A DNA stretch of 17,063 nt, from assembly GCF_010233585.1 (NCBI RefSeq), contig NZ_CP045997.1:4352236-4369298 (forward strand). The letters are read 5' to 3'. The notes under the pieces are model-generated. The model did not search any database and was not told the DNA's origin. It was given only the letters and a program-made list of their open reading frames with translations. Position numbers and translations under genes: made by a program. Shown here piece by piece: positions 6,689 to 13,903 of the stretch. Origin of the DNA: Spirosoma endbachense. GTDB lineage: Bacteria > Bacteroidota > Bacteroidia > Cytophagales > Spirosomataceae. The first letter of the stretch is position 1. Each line of letters begins with the position of its first letter.

Positions 6689-7135
6689 ATGAACCACGAG
6701 TTGATCGTTCGGATTGTCCTGCAAAAGCCGCCGGGCGGGGTAGATTTCGGGCTCCAGAAGGGCAGTGGACATGCCTATGAACCGGTACAGGTTCAGCAGG
6801 CCCATGCTCAGGACATTCGATTTGAGTGCCCCGTCACCGTCAAAGGCGACCGGCAGACCGATGAGAAACCGGGTTTTTCCGGGCCTTTTGTCCAGGGCTC
6901 TCCGCCGGAAAAATTTATTTATATCGATATCGGTACCTACGCCGGGCAGAGGGAGTCTATCTGGGGAGGGCGCCTGAAAGTGCCGCTCCGCGGAATTAGC
7001 TGGGATACCATCGAAGAAGTAATTATCTCTTCGGAATTAGTGCTGGAAACACAGGTACCGGGATCCGCAAAAGACGGAAGTCCAGCTTGTGCTACCGTAA
7101 AACCATTTGGCGGGTGGCACATTAATAAGGCGTAA
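6689..7135 (+). CDS. DUF5990 family protein
   Basis: A 148-aa soluble protein. Its opening, MNHELIVRIVLQKPPGGVDF followed by GLQKGSG, and the central FSGPFVQGSPPEKFIYIDIG and TYAGQ segments fit the DUF5990 family as I remember it. That family is common in Spirosoma-like bacteria and has no established function. There is no signal peptide, membrane segment or obvious catalytic motif. Length is full for the family. It follows the receptor gene in the same direction but more than 400 bp away with a hairpin between, so it is probably its own unit. It is the last complete gene before site B. The antisense frame over its 5' half is a shadow. Confidence 0.78.
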   Translation: MNHELIVRIVLQKPPGGVDFGLQKGSGHAYEPVQVQQAHAQDIRFECPVTVKGDRQTDEKPGFSGPFVQGSPPEKFIYIDIGTYAGQRESIWGGRLKVPLRGISWDTIEEVIISSELVLETQVPGSAKDGSPACATVKPFGGWHINKA

Positions 7136-7456
7136 ATTTAGGTCTGCCACGACGAGTAAGGATACGATCATTCAGGTGAAAATTACCCTATAGGGAACAA
7201 AACTGCGAGAGTGGCTAGGGGTCCAGGTTAACAAACGTTCTCTGTTTTTTGCGCTTCATGAGGCCATTCAAATCGCACTGGGCTGGCAGCATCCTCCCCT
7301 TTAGGAATTCAGGGTTGGCAACCATCGCATCGGCTAAGCTGACGATCGGTTCGGCTTGATGACGATGAACAGATCGATGCGGAGACCGCGCTGCTAAGTG
7401 AAATGAGAAAAGATCGCGGTTCCCATTCGTTTCTTTAAGGCAAAATTGATTTTAGG
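7136..7456 (+). other. Intergenic region with possible gene remnants
   Basis: No full gene. Two short frames look protein-like but have no start. Bases 7194-7304 encode about 36 codons containing KLREWLGVQVNKRSLFFALH and then EAIQIALGWQHPPL before a stop. Bases 7343-7438 encode 31 codons ending LLSEMRKDRGSHSFL before a stop. They are in different frames and bounded upstream by stops, as expected of decayed 3' ends of genes left beside a recombination boundary. I cannot assign a family, and chance reading is possible. Confidence 0.3.
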
Positions 7457-7459
7457 TTA

Positions 7460-7486
7460 TCTCACCATACGCTCCTATGCGAGACG
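7460..7486 (+). repeat. Site B: module-delimiting dyad repeat
   Basis: TCTCA (7460-7464), seven bases ending in ACG, CTCC (7472-7475), five bases, then GAGACG (7481-7486). It has the same layout and orientation as sites C, D and F. It separates the DUF5990 gene and the remnant-rich region from the Fic gene. The arms pair imperfectly because the base before GAGAC is C. Confidence 0.8.
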
Positions 7487-7620
7487 GCACACCATATTTT
7501 AATGTGAAGAATCATTTTTTGAAATAAGTATACACCGACTCAAAATTCTGGGTGTTTGAAACTACCGTCATGGTACTTGATGAACGGTATTATACTAAAA
7601 GATGAAATACTCGAATTACA
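7487..7620. other. AT-rich noncoding stretch upstream of the Fic control region
   Basis: No gene seen. A CATTTTTTGAAATA string at about 7513-7526 resembles the CGTTTTTTGAGATA string that follows site E (from 13937), and may be a diverged flank of the module site. Otherwise nothing recognisable. Confidence 0.3.
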
Positions 7621-7653
7621 AAAGAGTTATAGATTTGTTTTCTATAACTCTTT
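7621..7653 (+). terminator. Perfect hairpin followed by a T-run, also part of a repeated operator-like motif
   Basis: AAAGAGTTATAGA (7621-7633) and TCTATAACTCTTT (7641-7653) form a perfect 13-bp stem with a 7-base loop, followed by TTTT. It looks like an intrinsic terminator insulating the Fic gene from upstream. The same ATAACTC/GAGTTAT motif recurs in front of the ATG, so the hairpin may instead, or also, be a protein-binding site. Confidence 0.6.
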
Positions 7654-7668
7654 TTTTCTGTTAATATT

Positions 7669-7695
7669 GAGTTATAGAGAGTAGCTTTATAACTC
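7669..7695 (+). promoter_or_regulatory. Inverted repeat abutting the Fic start codon (candidate operator)
   Basis: GAGTTATA (7669-7676) and TATAACTC (7688-7695) form an 8-bp inverted repeat with 11 bp between; its last base touches the Fic ATG. With the upstream hairpin this gives four GAGTTATA-type half-sites in 75 bp. The Fic protein ends in a winged-helix-like domain, so autoregulation is the simplest idea. A TAATATTG string at 7662-7669 resembles the Bacteroidota -7 box. Confidence 0.5.
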
Positions 7696-8811
7696 ATGAA
7701 ATGGATTTGGCAACTACCGAACTGGCCACAGTTCACATTTGATACAAGTAAGTTTACCCACTTCGAGAGAGAATTCCATCGAAATGCAGGGGTGATAATT
7801 GGGTCGTTGACTGCCGTTTCTGCCGATGAGGTCAATGAATTACGGATTACTCTACTCAGTAATGAAGCGCTTGACACCTCAAAAATTGAAGGAGAGCTCT
7901 TAGACCGTGATTCTGTTCAGTCATCGATTCGCAAACAGTTAGGCCTACAAACGGATGGTAGAAGGGCAGGCCCAAAAGAAACAGGTGTTGCTCAAATGAT
8001 GGTCGACTTAGTCAGAAGCTATCAGGAGCCACTTACCCAAGAACATCTTTTTTTGTGGCACAAAATGATCATGAATGGTAGAATTGATCTGGAAACGATT
8101 GGTGGCTACAGAGCCCATGTTGACCCAATGCAAATCGTATCAGGCCGATTAGACATGCCCAAAGTATACTATGAAGCTCCTCCATCCGACCGTATGGAAG
8201 TAGAGATGAATCAATACATCGATTGGTTCAATCGAGCTGCTGAAGCGCAAATACCAACAGTTGTTCATGCGGGTATGGCCCATTTATATTTTGAATTGAT
8301 CCATCCTTTTGAGGATGGCAATGGGCGGATCGGACGTACAATTGCCGAAAAGGCACTGGCCATTGGGGCCCGGCAGTCATTGATTACTTCATTATCCAGT
8401 GCGATCGAGCAAGACAAAAAAGCCTATTACCAGGCTTTAGAGCGGGCCAATACCTCTTTGAACATCACGGAATGGCTCATCTATTTTTCGGAAAAGATCT
8501 TGGAAGCCCAAGTCTATGTTCAGACAATGATTGCCTTTGTTGTCCACAAAGCTCGGTATTTAGAAACGTACAGTACCCAGTTGAATGATCGACAGATGAA
8601 AGTAGCGTTACGTTTGTTCCAGGAAGGACTGGCTGGCTTCAAAGGAGGTTTAAGTGCAGAAAACTATATTCGAATCGCTAAAACCTCAAGAGCAACTACT
8701 ACCCGGGATCTGGCTGAGATGGTTGAATTAGGTGCCTTGAGGAAGCAAGGAAAGCTACGACATACGCGCTATTATCTTCCTATACAGGAAGTAGCTAACA
8801 AAGAACCGTAG
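7696..8811 (+). CDS. Fic family protein with N-terminal DUF4172 domain (probable AMPylator)
   Basis: A 371-aa protein. Residues 1-85 are a DUF4172 domain (KWIWQLPNWPQFTFDTSKF; RDSVQSSIRKQLGL). The core Fic motif is complete, HPFEDGNGRIGR from His203. Fic enzymes with this motif usually transfer AMP from ATP to Ser/Thr/Tyr of a target. An inhibitory motif matching (S/T)xxxE(G/N) is present as TSKIEG at residues 61-66, upstream of the active site. This places it in the class with an N-terminal intramolecular inhibitory helix rather than a separate antitoxin. The C-terminus (about 300-365) looks like a winged helix (SAENYIRIAKTSRATTTRDL, then ALRKQGKLRHTRYYL), which may bind DNA at the repeated motif before the ATG. 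No signal peptide; no partner gene. The target is unknown. Confidence 0.92.
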   Translation: MKWIWQLPNWPQFTFDTSKFTHFEREFHRNAGVIIGSLTAVSADEVNELRITLLSNEALDTSKIEGELLDRDSVQSSIRKQLGLQTDGRRAGPKETGVAQMMVDLVRSYQEPLTQEHLFLWHKMIMNGRIDLETIGGYRAHVDPMQIVSGRLDMPKVYYEAPPSDRMEVEMNQYIDWFNRAAEAQIPTVVHAGMAHLYFELIHPFEDGNGRIGRTIAEKALAIGARQSLITSLSSAIEQDKKAYYQALERANTSLNITEWLIYFSEKILEAQVYVQTMIAFVVHKARYLETYSTQLNDRQMKVALRLFQEGLAGFKGGLSAENYIRIAKTSRATTTRDLAEMVELGALRKQGKLRHTRYYLPIQEVANKEP

Positions 8812-9021
8812 CTGTGCTGGCTTACCGACCAGCTTAAGTATCTCAATGTAAACATCCCCTATTTTGGTAATAAACGTAAACTAAGGATTGAGTGGGATAG
8901 CGACCCCGACTCAATAGGTATAAATCAGATAATCATCATAAAATGGAGCACTCTCACAAAATACAACTCATAACGAGCTGAGGGATTTTGTATAGATCTG
9001 CTTCTTAAATGTGGGGATGGC

Positions 9022-9084
9022 AGACCGATATTTGAGGAGATGCAACCAACTAACTACTAATCTCATCTCCTTAAATATCAGTCT
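9022..9084. repeat. Imperfect 21-bp inverted repeat upstream of the recombinase gene
   Basis: Bases 9022-9042 and 9064-9084 are inverted copies matching at 19 of 21 positions, with 21 bp between. The right arm ends 20 bp before the recombinase ATG. Within the 293-bp gap after the Fic gene this is the only strong structure; the rest (8812-9021) shows no gene or clear promoter. It could be the operator or res-like recombination site of the recombinase, or a transcription hairpin. Confidence 0.7.
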
Positions 9085-9104
9085 ACACTGGTTCGGATAC
9101 TTTT

Positions 9105-9689
9105 ATGTTATTTGGCTACGCCCGCGTCTCAACACAAGACCAAAACTTGAATCTTCAACTAGATGATCTTAAAAAGGCCGGATGTCAAAAAATCTTTCAA
9201 GAAAAGGTATCCTCCATCAAAGAACGACCCCAATTGCAAAAGCTACTAGAGATTCTTCGAGAAGGCGATACAATCATGGTCTGGAAGCTCGACCGTTTGG
9301 GTAGATCTTTGAAAGAACTGTTCACGTTGGTTAATGACTTTCAAGCGAAAGGTATTGGTTTTTGCAGCCTGAATGATGCTATCGATACAACTACCGCGCA
9401 AGGCCGTCTGGTGTTTAATCTGTTTGCATCGTTAGCTGAGTTTGAACGTGACTTGATCCGGGAGCGGACCAAAGCGGGTTTGGCCGCAGCGCGGGCTAGG
9501 GGCCGCGTTGGCGGACGCCCCAAGGGGCTCTCTACCGAAGCCCAAGTGAAGGCACGGGCCGTAAAGTCCATGCATGCCCTCAAGACGCATACGATCCCGG
9601 AGATTGGTCAACTGTTTCATCTCAGCCGAGCGACGGTCTATCGATACTTAGCTTGGCAAGAGAAAAAAGAAGTGCTAATAAGTAAATGA
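9105..9689 (+). CDS. Serine recombinase (resolvase/invertase family)
   Basis: A 194-aa small serine recombinase. The catalytic N-domain has GYARVSTQDQN with the nucleophile Ser9 and Arg7, then VWKLDRLGRS with Arg64 and Arg67. The long dimerisation helix is around FNLFASLAEFERDLIRERTK (about 104-123), followed by the arm GRVGGRPKG (about 133-141). A C-terminal HTH includes TIPEIGQLFHLSRATVYRYL. This is the size and order of Tn3/gamma-delta resolvases and Hin/Gin invertases, which exchange strands through a covalent 5'-phosphoserine. All catalytic residues I can check are present. It lies just before site C (stop 9689, site 9700) and just after the 9022-9084 inverted repeat. It may resolve multimers, invert DNA, or act on the six dispersed sites; sequence alone cannot choose. 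Confidence 0.93.
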   Translation: MLFGYARVSTQDQNLNLQLDDLKKAGCQKIFQEKVSSIKERPQLQKLLEILREGDTIMVWKLDRLGRSLKELFTLVNDFQAKGIGFCSLNDAIDTTTAQGRLVFNLFASLAEFERDLIRERTKAGLAAARARGRVGGRPKGLSTEAQVKARAVKSMHALKTHTIPEIGQLFHLSRATVYRYLAWQEKKEVLISK

Positions 9690-9699
9690 AATTGGTTGA

Positions 9700-9727
9700 T
9701 CGCAACAAACGCTCCTAAGCGAGACGA
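9700..9727 (+). repeat. Site C: module-delimiting dyad repeat
   Basis: TCGCA in place of TCTCA (9700-9704), seven bases ending ACG, CTCC (9712-9715), five bases, then GAGACGA (9721-9727). It starts 11 bp after the recombinase stop. A GGGCGTTTCA string 30 bp further on (from 9757) is also found 31 bp after site A, and its first eight bases 31 bp after site E. It sits between two convergent genes. Confidence 0.8.
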
Positions 9728-9894
9728 TGATTCTAATTAAATCTGCTTCAAGAAATGGGCGTTTCAGGAGATTGAAAATTAAATGCTGGAGCCATTCAGA
9801 AAGAAGCCTGGAAGAACCTAAGAGACGTTTTAGATTGACACCGGTTTACTTTCTTCTAAGCCCGTTTGAAATCAACTAACCCACTCGCCCGTTT

Positions 9895-10896
9895 TTATAG
9901 CTTGGATAAGAAATCATCAATCCGCTCAGCTAATGCTGGGTTATCGGTGGCAATATCGGTATGTGTTTTAGGGTAACTATAGAGTTTAAACGTTGAATCC
10001 AGTTGAAGCTGGGCCATTTTCTGTTCCAACTCACGGCCCTGACTGATGGGAACGATGGGGTCATTTAATCCCATATGCAATTGGGTTAAGGGTAAGTGCT
10101 GGGCGAAATAAAGCGGGCTGGATGCAAGTAATTTGCTTCGGGAGACCGCTAAACTAGCGGAGTTACTTTTGAGCGCATTTAAAAATTGGCACTGGTAGGT
10201 TGGGTCATTTTCATGTTGAGCCGTGAGCGTTACTAAATCCGTGGGGCAAACCACGCCTACGACCCGTTTTACCCGTTTATCGCGTATGCCCGCTAAGAGC
10301 GCTACCGTGCCGCCCCGGCTACCTCCTCGTACAGCCGTTCTGTTAACATCTGCGCTAGTTTCGGTTTGTTGAATCAGGTTCAGAAACGCGATGGTATCAT
10401 CGGTAGCCCCATCAAAGGCATCGCATTGGTCGCCCTCCGAAACAGGGGATGCATAAAGAGTGCCGTTTACGGTAAGGGCTACTGATTGGCCCCTCAGCGC
10501 TGGAATGGCGAGGATAAAAGGCGTCTTGGCCAAGGCGCTATCGACGGCGAGGGAAACTGAATTGGCCGTAATGCCTAACCCAAATCCATTGATCAATAGC
10601 CGAACTGGCAGGCGGTTAGCTCCTTGAGGAATGAGTAAAGCGCCATATTCCTTAATACCAGCCACCACATAAGCCACCATTTTGAGGGTAAATTTTCCAT
10701 TCAAAAGTTTACTCTCCTGAACGAGCTGGTAGTTGGTGGGTACTAACTCTCTTTTTTGCCAGTCCATACTAATCTGAGCAAGTTCTGCTTGTTGAGGAAC
10801 GGCAAATAATACCTGCTTGTCAGCCTGAGGCAGGACGTCCTTTTTAGTACAGGATAAAACGATGGTAATCAAAGCTGAGAGTAGAAGCCGTTTCAA
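9895..10896 (-). CDS. Lipoprotein alpha/beta hydrolase (prolyl-oligopeptidase-like)
   Basis: A 333-aa protein starting at TTG 10896, supported because it gives a proper lipoprotein signal: MKRLLLSALITIVLSC with the acylated Cys at residue 16. The mature part is an alpha/beta-hydrolase fold. The nucleophile elbow is RGGSRGG with Ser193, the likely acid is Asp279 in HMGLNDPIVPISQG, and the likely His is His312 in PKTHTDI. The LINGFG segment near residue 101 could form the oxyanion region. The mix resembles secreted S9-like peptidases or esterases; the substrate is unknown. As a lipoprotein it should sit in the periplasm or on the outer membrane. It stands alone between sites C and D, which makes it a one-gene cassette. 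Confidence 0.8.
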   Translation of the reverse strand: MKRLLLSALITIVLSCTKKDVLPQADKQVLFAVPQQAELAQISMDWQKRELVPTNYQLVQESKLLNGKFTLKMVAYVVAGIKEYGALLIPQGANRLPVRLLINGFGLGITANSVSLAVDSALAKTPFILAIPALRGQSVALTVNGTLYASPVSEGDQCDAFDGATDDTIAFLNLIQQTETSADVNRTAVRGGSRGGTVALLAGIRDKRVKRVVGVVCPTDLVTLTAQHENDPTYQCQFLNALKSNSASLAVSRSKLLASSPLYFAQHLPLTQLHMGLNDPIVPISQGRELEQKMAQLQLDSTFKLYSYPKTHTDIATDNPALAERIDDFLSKL

Positions 10897-11034
10897 TTTC
10901 AGGAGGTTTTATCGTGTCGGTAAAGGTGCAGGGATAAGTCAACGAGTCAAAGTTAAATGTTGTTAAACGGGTGAAAGGCTGAGTTATCTTACCATCTGAA
11001 TCCTTCAAAAGAGTTTATACCATCAGCCGGTTAT
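10897..11034. other. Upstream region of the hydrolase gene up to site D
   Basis: Noncoding; should contain the minus-strand hydrolase promoter, but I see no convincing boxes. A plus-strand AGGAGG followed by GTG near 10900-10916 opens only a very short frame and is not called. Confidence 0.3.
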
Positions 11035-11062
11035 TCTCTTCAAACGCTCCCACACGAGTCGA
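11035..11062 (+). repeat. Site D: module-delimiting dyad repeat (most diverged)
   Basis: TCTCT (11035-11039), seven bases ending ACG, CTCC (11047-11050), five bases, then GAGTCGA (11056-11062). The core and spacing match sites B, C and F; one change in each arm weakens the dyad. GGGCGATT follows 17 bp later (from 11080). It lies between divergent genes, so it is not simply a 3'-end signal. Confidence 0.72.
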
Positions 11063-11394
11063 TTGGGTATCTATAATTCGGGCGATTAAAGAGATGGCAG
11101 ATTAGGTCCATACTCTAGGAATGAGGTTTTAATTTGAAAGTCTCCAAGCCCGTACAGAACCGGACATATTCCCCCTTTTATTGTCCGAAAGCGTACATCG
11201 CAGCACTAGCTAAATAGCTAATCCATTCAGCAAAAGCGCATTAGCGACGTTGGTATAATAATTGAGCCAAGAGTAGAGCAAACCAAAAGCTGAAGGGTTG
11301 AAGACTGCTTACCGAAGCCGATAAACGCTTGAATTCGTATCGTTCAACTAAGCAGAATCGTACCGCAATCAGCTAGACCTAGACACCTAGAAGT
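11063..11394. other. Leader region of the permease gene
   Basis: Noncoding. CGGACA (from about 11161) and TGTCCG (about 11183-11188) form a short inverted repeat around a pyrimidine-rich stretch. A GGTATAATAATTG string near 11249-11262 could be a promoter -10/-7 region for the downstream permease, with a leader of about 130 bases. No small gene recognised. Confidence 0.3.
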
Positions 11395-13767
11395 ATGTTC
11401 CGAAGTTTTATCATCACCGCTATTCGACAGCTTCAAAAGAACCGACTTTATACAACCATCAATTTAATAGGCTTGGCCGTTGGCGTAGCCTGCTGTCTGC
11501 TCATCTTTGTTCTCGTTCGCTACGAAACCTCCTTTGATGCCTATCATAGCAAAGTAGATCGAATCTACCGGGTGAACTTAAATCAACAGACCCCTCAAGG
11601 CCAACAGTTTAATGGCTGCAACTACTCGCCACTGGCCCAAGCAATTCGACAGGATGTGACCGGATTAGAGCAGGCCACGGGAGTTTACTGTTTGCAACGC
11701 TACCAGTTCGCCAAAGATCATAATCTATTTGAAGACCAGTACGCCTTTTTTGCCGATCCGCATTATTTTGATGTATTCGATGGGATTTGGCTGGCTGGTA
11801 ATAAAGAGCGGGCCCTAGCTACCCCTAATTCGGTGGTCGTCACCGATGCGTTTGCCAACAAGTTTTTAGGCGGATTGGATCAGGCGTTGGGCAGTACCTT
11901 TACCCTCGAAAACAAACTGCCTCTGACGGTGAACGGCATTGTTCAAGCCCCACCATCCAACACCGATCAGCCCTACAGTCTGCTGATTTCCTACGCGTCG
12001 CTGGCTCGGTTCCTGCCCGAGAGTGTGAACAACTGGAAGACCGTAGGGACTGGGGCTACGTATGTGGTCTTCGACAAGGAAACCCGAAAAGATCGCATCA
12101 ACGCCCAACTTGAGCAACTGATTCAAAAATATCTCCCCAAAGAGGTTGCCAAGAACACCGCATTCCATTTACTGGCGCTCAAGGACAACCATGATCGCAA
12201 TTACGATTATACCAGTTTCACCTACGATTTTCCCGTACCGGTGATGATTATTTTGGCCATCATTGCGGGCCTGGTCGCCTTCATTGCCTGCATCAACTTC
12301 ATCAATTTAGCCACTGCTCAAGCCTTAAAACGAGCGAAAGAGGTCGGCATCCGCAAATCAATGGGTAGCTCCCGTTTTCAGTTGATGATGCAGTATCTGA
12401 GTGAAGCTTTCGTTGTCACGGGATTAGCCGTCATGACCGGGCTATTCTTAACGAAAATAGGCATTGGTGAGCTAAACAAACTCTATGGGGGTGAGTACCT
12501 TCAATTCAGCCAACTAACCCAGCCCCCCTCGCTCCTCTTTATTGGCCTAGTTATCTTAGTGATCACCCTATTAGCCGGGTTTTATCCAGCTTTCGTGCTG
12601 TCGGGTTACAAACCGGTGCTCGCCTTGAAATCGCAGACCTACAGTGGAACGGCCAAGGGGCTTTCACTCCGGCGGGCGCTGGTCGTCACTCAGTTTATCG
12701 GGGCACAGCTGCTGATCATTGTCACGCTGATTATGACCAACCAAGTCAACTCCTTTAAGGAGCGTCCCTTAGACTACGATCCCAAAACTATTGTGTTAAT
12801 TCCCGCGCTGCGGGGCAATGAAGCGGGACAACATGAGCGGTTGCGGCAAGCGTTACAAAACGTTTCAGGACTGCTTAGCTACAGTTTTGGCAATTTAGGT
12901 AATGAAACGGGGGCGTTCTATACCAACCCGCAACAGAAACATTCCAGCATTATCAGCTATGCGGATACGTCCTACATTCACGCTTTTCAGACGCGCTTGC
13001 TGGCGGGAAAAAATCTATCCGCCACTGGCAGCCAGTCCCCAGCCCAGGTTTTAGTCAATGAATCGTTGATTAAGTCGTTGGGAATTACCAATCCGGCATC
13101 CGCTATCGGCGTTACCTACACGCTAAACGATCAGCTAGTAACCATCGGTGGTGTGATGAAAGATTCCTACACCCAGCCTATGAGCAACCGGGTTGATCCG
13201 ATCACAATCCTTTACAAGCCCGAAAAATTCACCGGCCTTGCGCTAGCGATCTCAACGGGGGGCACTGCCCAGACGCTACAGGGTATTGAAGCGGCTTGGA
13301 AACAAGCCTATCCCACTTATTTATGTAAATATCAATTTATGGATGAGTCCATTAATCGCTCGTATGGGGAATACAATCTCATTTTCTCGGTACTAAGCGT
13401 GGCTTCTTTTCTGGCTATCCTAATCGGTTGTTTGGGCTTGTACGGACTGGTGTCGTTTATGGCCATTCAGCGCACTAAAGAAATTGGTATTCGCAAAGTG
13501 CTAGGGGCCACCGTACCCAACGTGATGCTGCTTTTTACTAAGGAGTCCGTTATCTTGATCATCATTGCTTTTGTCATTGCGGCTCCTTTAGCTCATTTCT
13601 TAGGGGTCGCCCTCCTGATGGAGTTTCCTGAACGGGTGAGCCCCGGCATTCCCCTTTTCCTAAGCGGATTTCTAATTTCGCTATTAATTTGCTTATTGAC
13701 AGTGGGGTATCGTTCATATCAGGCAGCAACACAAAACCCAGTTGAAAGCTTGAGAAGTGATGACTGA
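11395..13767 (+). CDS. ABC transporter permease, MacB/FtsX type, without its ATPase
   Basis: A 790-aa membrane protein beginning MFRSFIITAIRQLQKNRLYT. An N-terminal helix (about 23-46: INLIGLAVGVACCLLIFVLV) leads into a MacB-like periplasmic core (about 47-280). A first FtsX domain follows, with three helices and the signature KRAKEVGIRKSMGSSR (about 314-329). Then come another helix (ALVVTQFIGAQLLIIVTLIM), a second periplasmic domain, and a second FtsX domain with RTKEIGIRKVLGATV (about 693-707) and three C-terminal helices. This duplicated design of about 800 aa is typical of Bacteroidota permeases in the LolCE/MacB superfamily, which couple ATP hydrolysis in the cytoplasm to work on periplasmic or outer-membrane substrates. 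No ATP-binding subunit is present on the circle, so it would need a chromosomal partner. It is the only gene between sites D and E. Confidence 0.9.
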   Translation: MFRSFIITAIRQLQKNRLYTTINLIGLAVGVACCLLIFVLVRYETSFDAYHSKVDRIYRVNLNQQTPQGQQFNGCNYSPLAQAIRQDVTGLEQATGVYCLQRYQFAKDHNLFEDQYAFFADPHYFDVFDGIWLAGNKERALATPNSVVVTDAFANKFLGGLDQALGSTFTLENKLPLTVNGIVQAPPSNTDQPYSLLISYASLARFLPESVNNWKTVGTGATYVVFDKETRKDRINAQLEQLIQKYLPKEVAKNTAFHLLALKDNHDRNYDYTSFTYDFPVPVMIILAIIAGLVAFIACINFINLATAQALKRAKEVGIRKSMGSSRFQLMMQYLSEAFVVTGLAVMTGLFLTKIGIGELNKLYGGEYLQFSQLTQPPSLLFIGLVILVITLLAGFYPAFVLSGYKPVLALKSQTYSGTAKGLSLRRALVVTQFIGAQLLIIVTLIMTNQVNSFKERPLDYDPKTIVLIPALRGNEAGQHERLRQALQNVSGLLSYSFGNLGNETGAFYTNPQQKHSSIISYADTSYIHAFQTRLLAGKNLSATGSQSPAQVLVNESLIKSLGITNPASAIGVTYTLNDQLVTIGGVMKDSYTQPMSNRVDPITILYKPEKFTGLALAISTGGTAQTLQGIEAAWKQAYPTYLCKYQFMDESINRSYGEYNLIFSVLSVASFLAILIGCLGLYGLVSFMAIQRTKEIGIRKVLGATVPNVMLLFTKESVILIIIAFVIAAPLAHFLGVALLMEFPERVSPGIPLFLSGFLISLLICLLTVGYRSYQAATQNPVESLRSDD

Positions 13768-13871
13768 ATCAGTCGAACTGCCCCGTCAATAAGGTGTATT
13801 TCTACTGGAAACTCGTCATTAAACTCGTCGGTATACTAAGTAACCTTCTAATGATTTACCGCAGGAAAGGT

Positions 13872-13903
13872 TCGTCTCATTAAAACCCTCCAAAATGAGA
13901 CGA
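13872..13903 (+). repeat. Site E: module-delimiting dyad repeat overlapping the histidine kinase stop
   Basis: Perfect inverted arms TCGTCTCA (13872-13879) and TGAGACGA (13896-13903) around a 16-bp centre with ACCCTCC. It is the closest relative of site A: over 81 ungapped positions (13861-13941 against 2117-2197) I count 60 identities by eye. Another TGTCTCA lies at 13919-13925 and GGGCGTTT at 13934-13941. The right half of the site encodes the last residues of the histidine kinase. Confidence 0.86.

Noticed and set aside
6572..6805. Minus-strand 77-aa frame overlapping the DUF5990 start
   Set aside because: It is antisense to a recognised family and shows no motif of its own.
9341..9620. 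Minus-strand frames inside the recombinase gene
   Set aside because: They are antisense to catalytic and helix regions that are clearly those of a serine recombinase.
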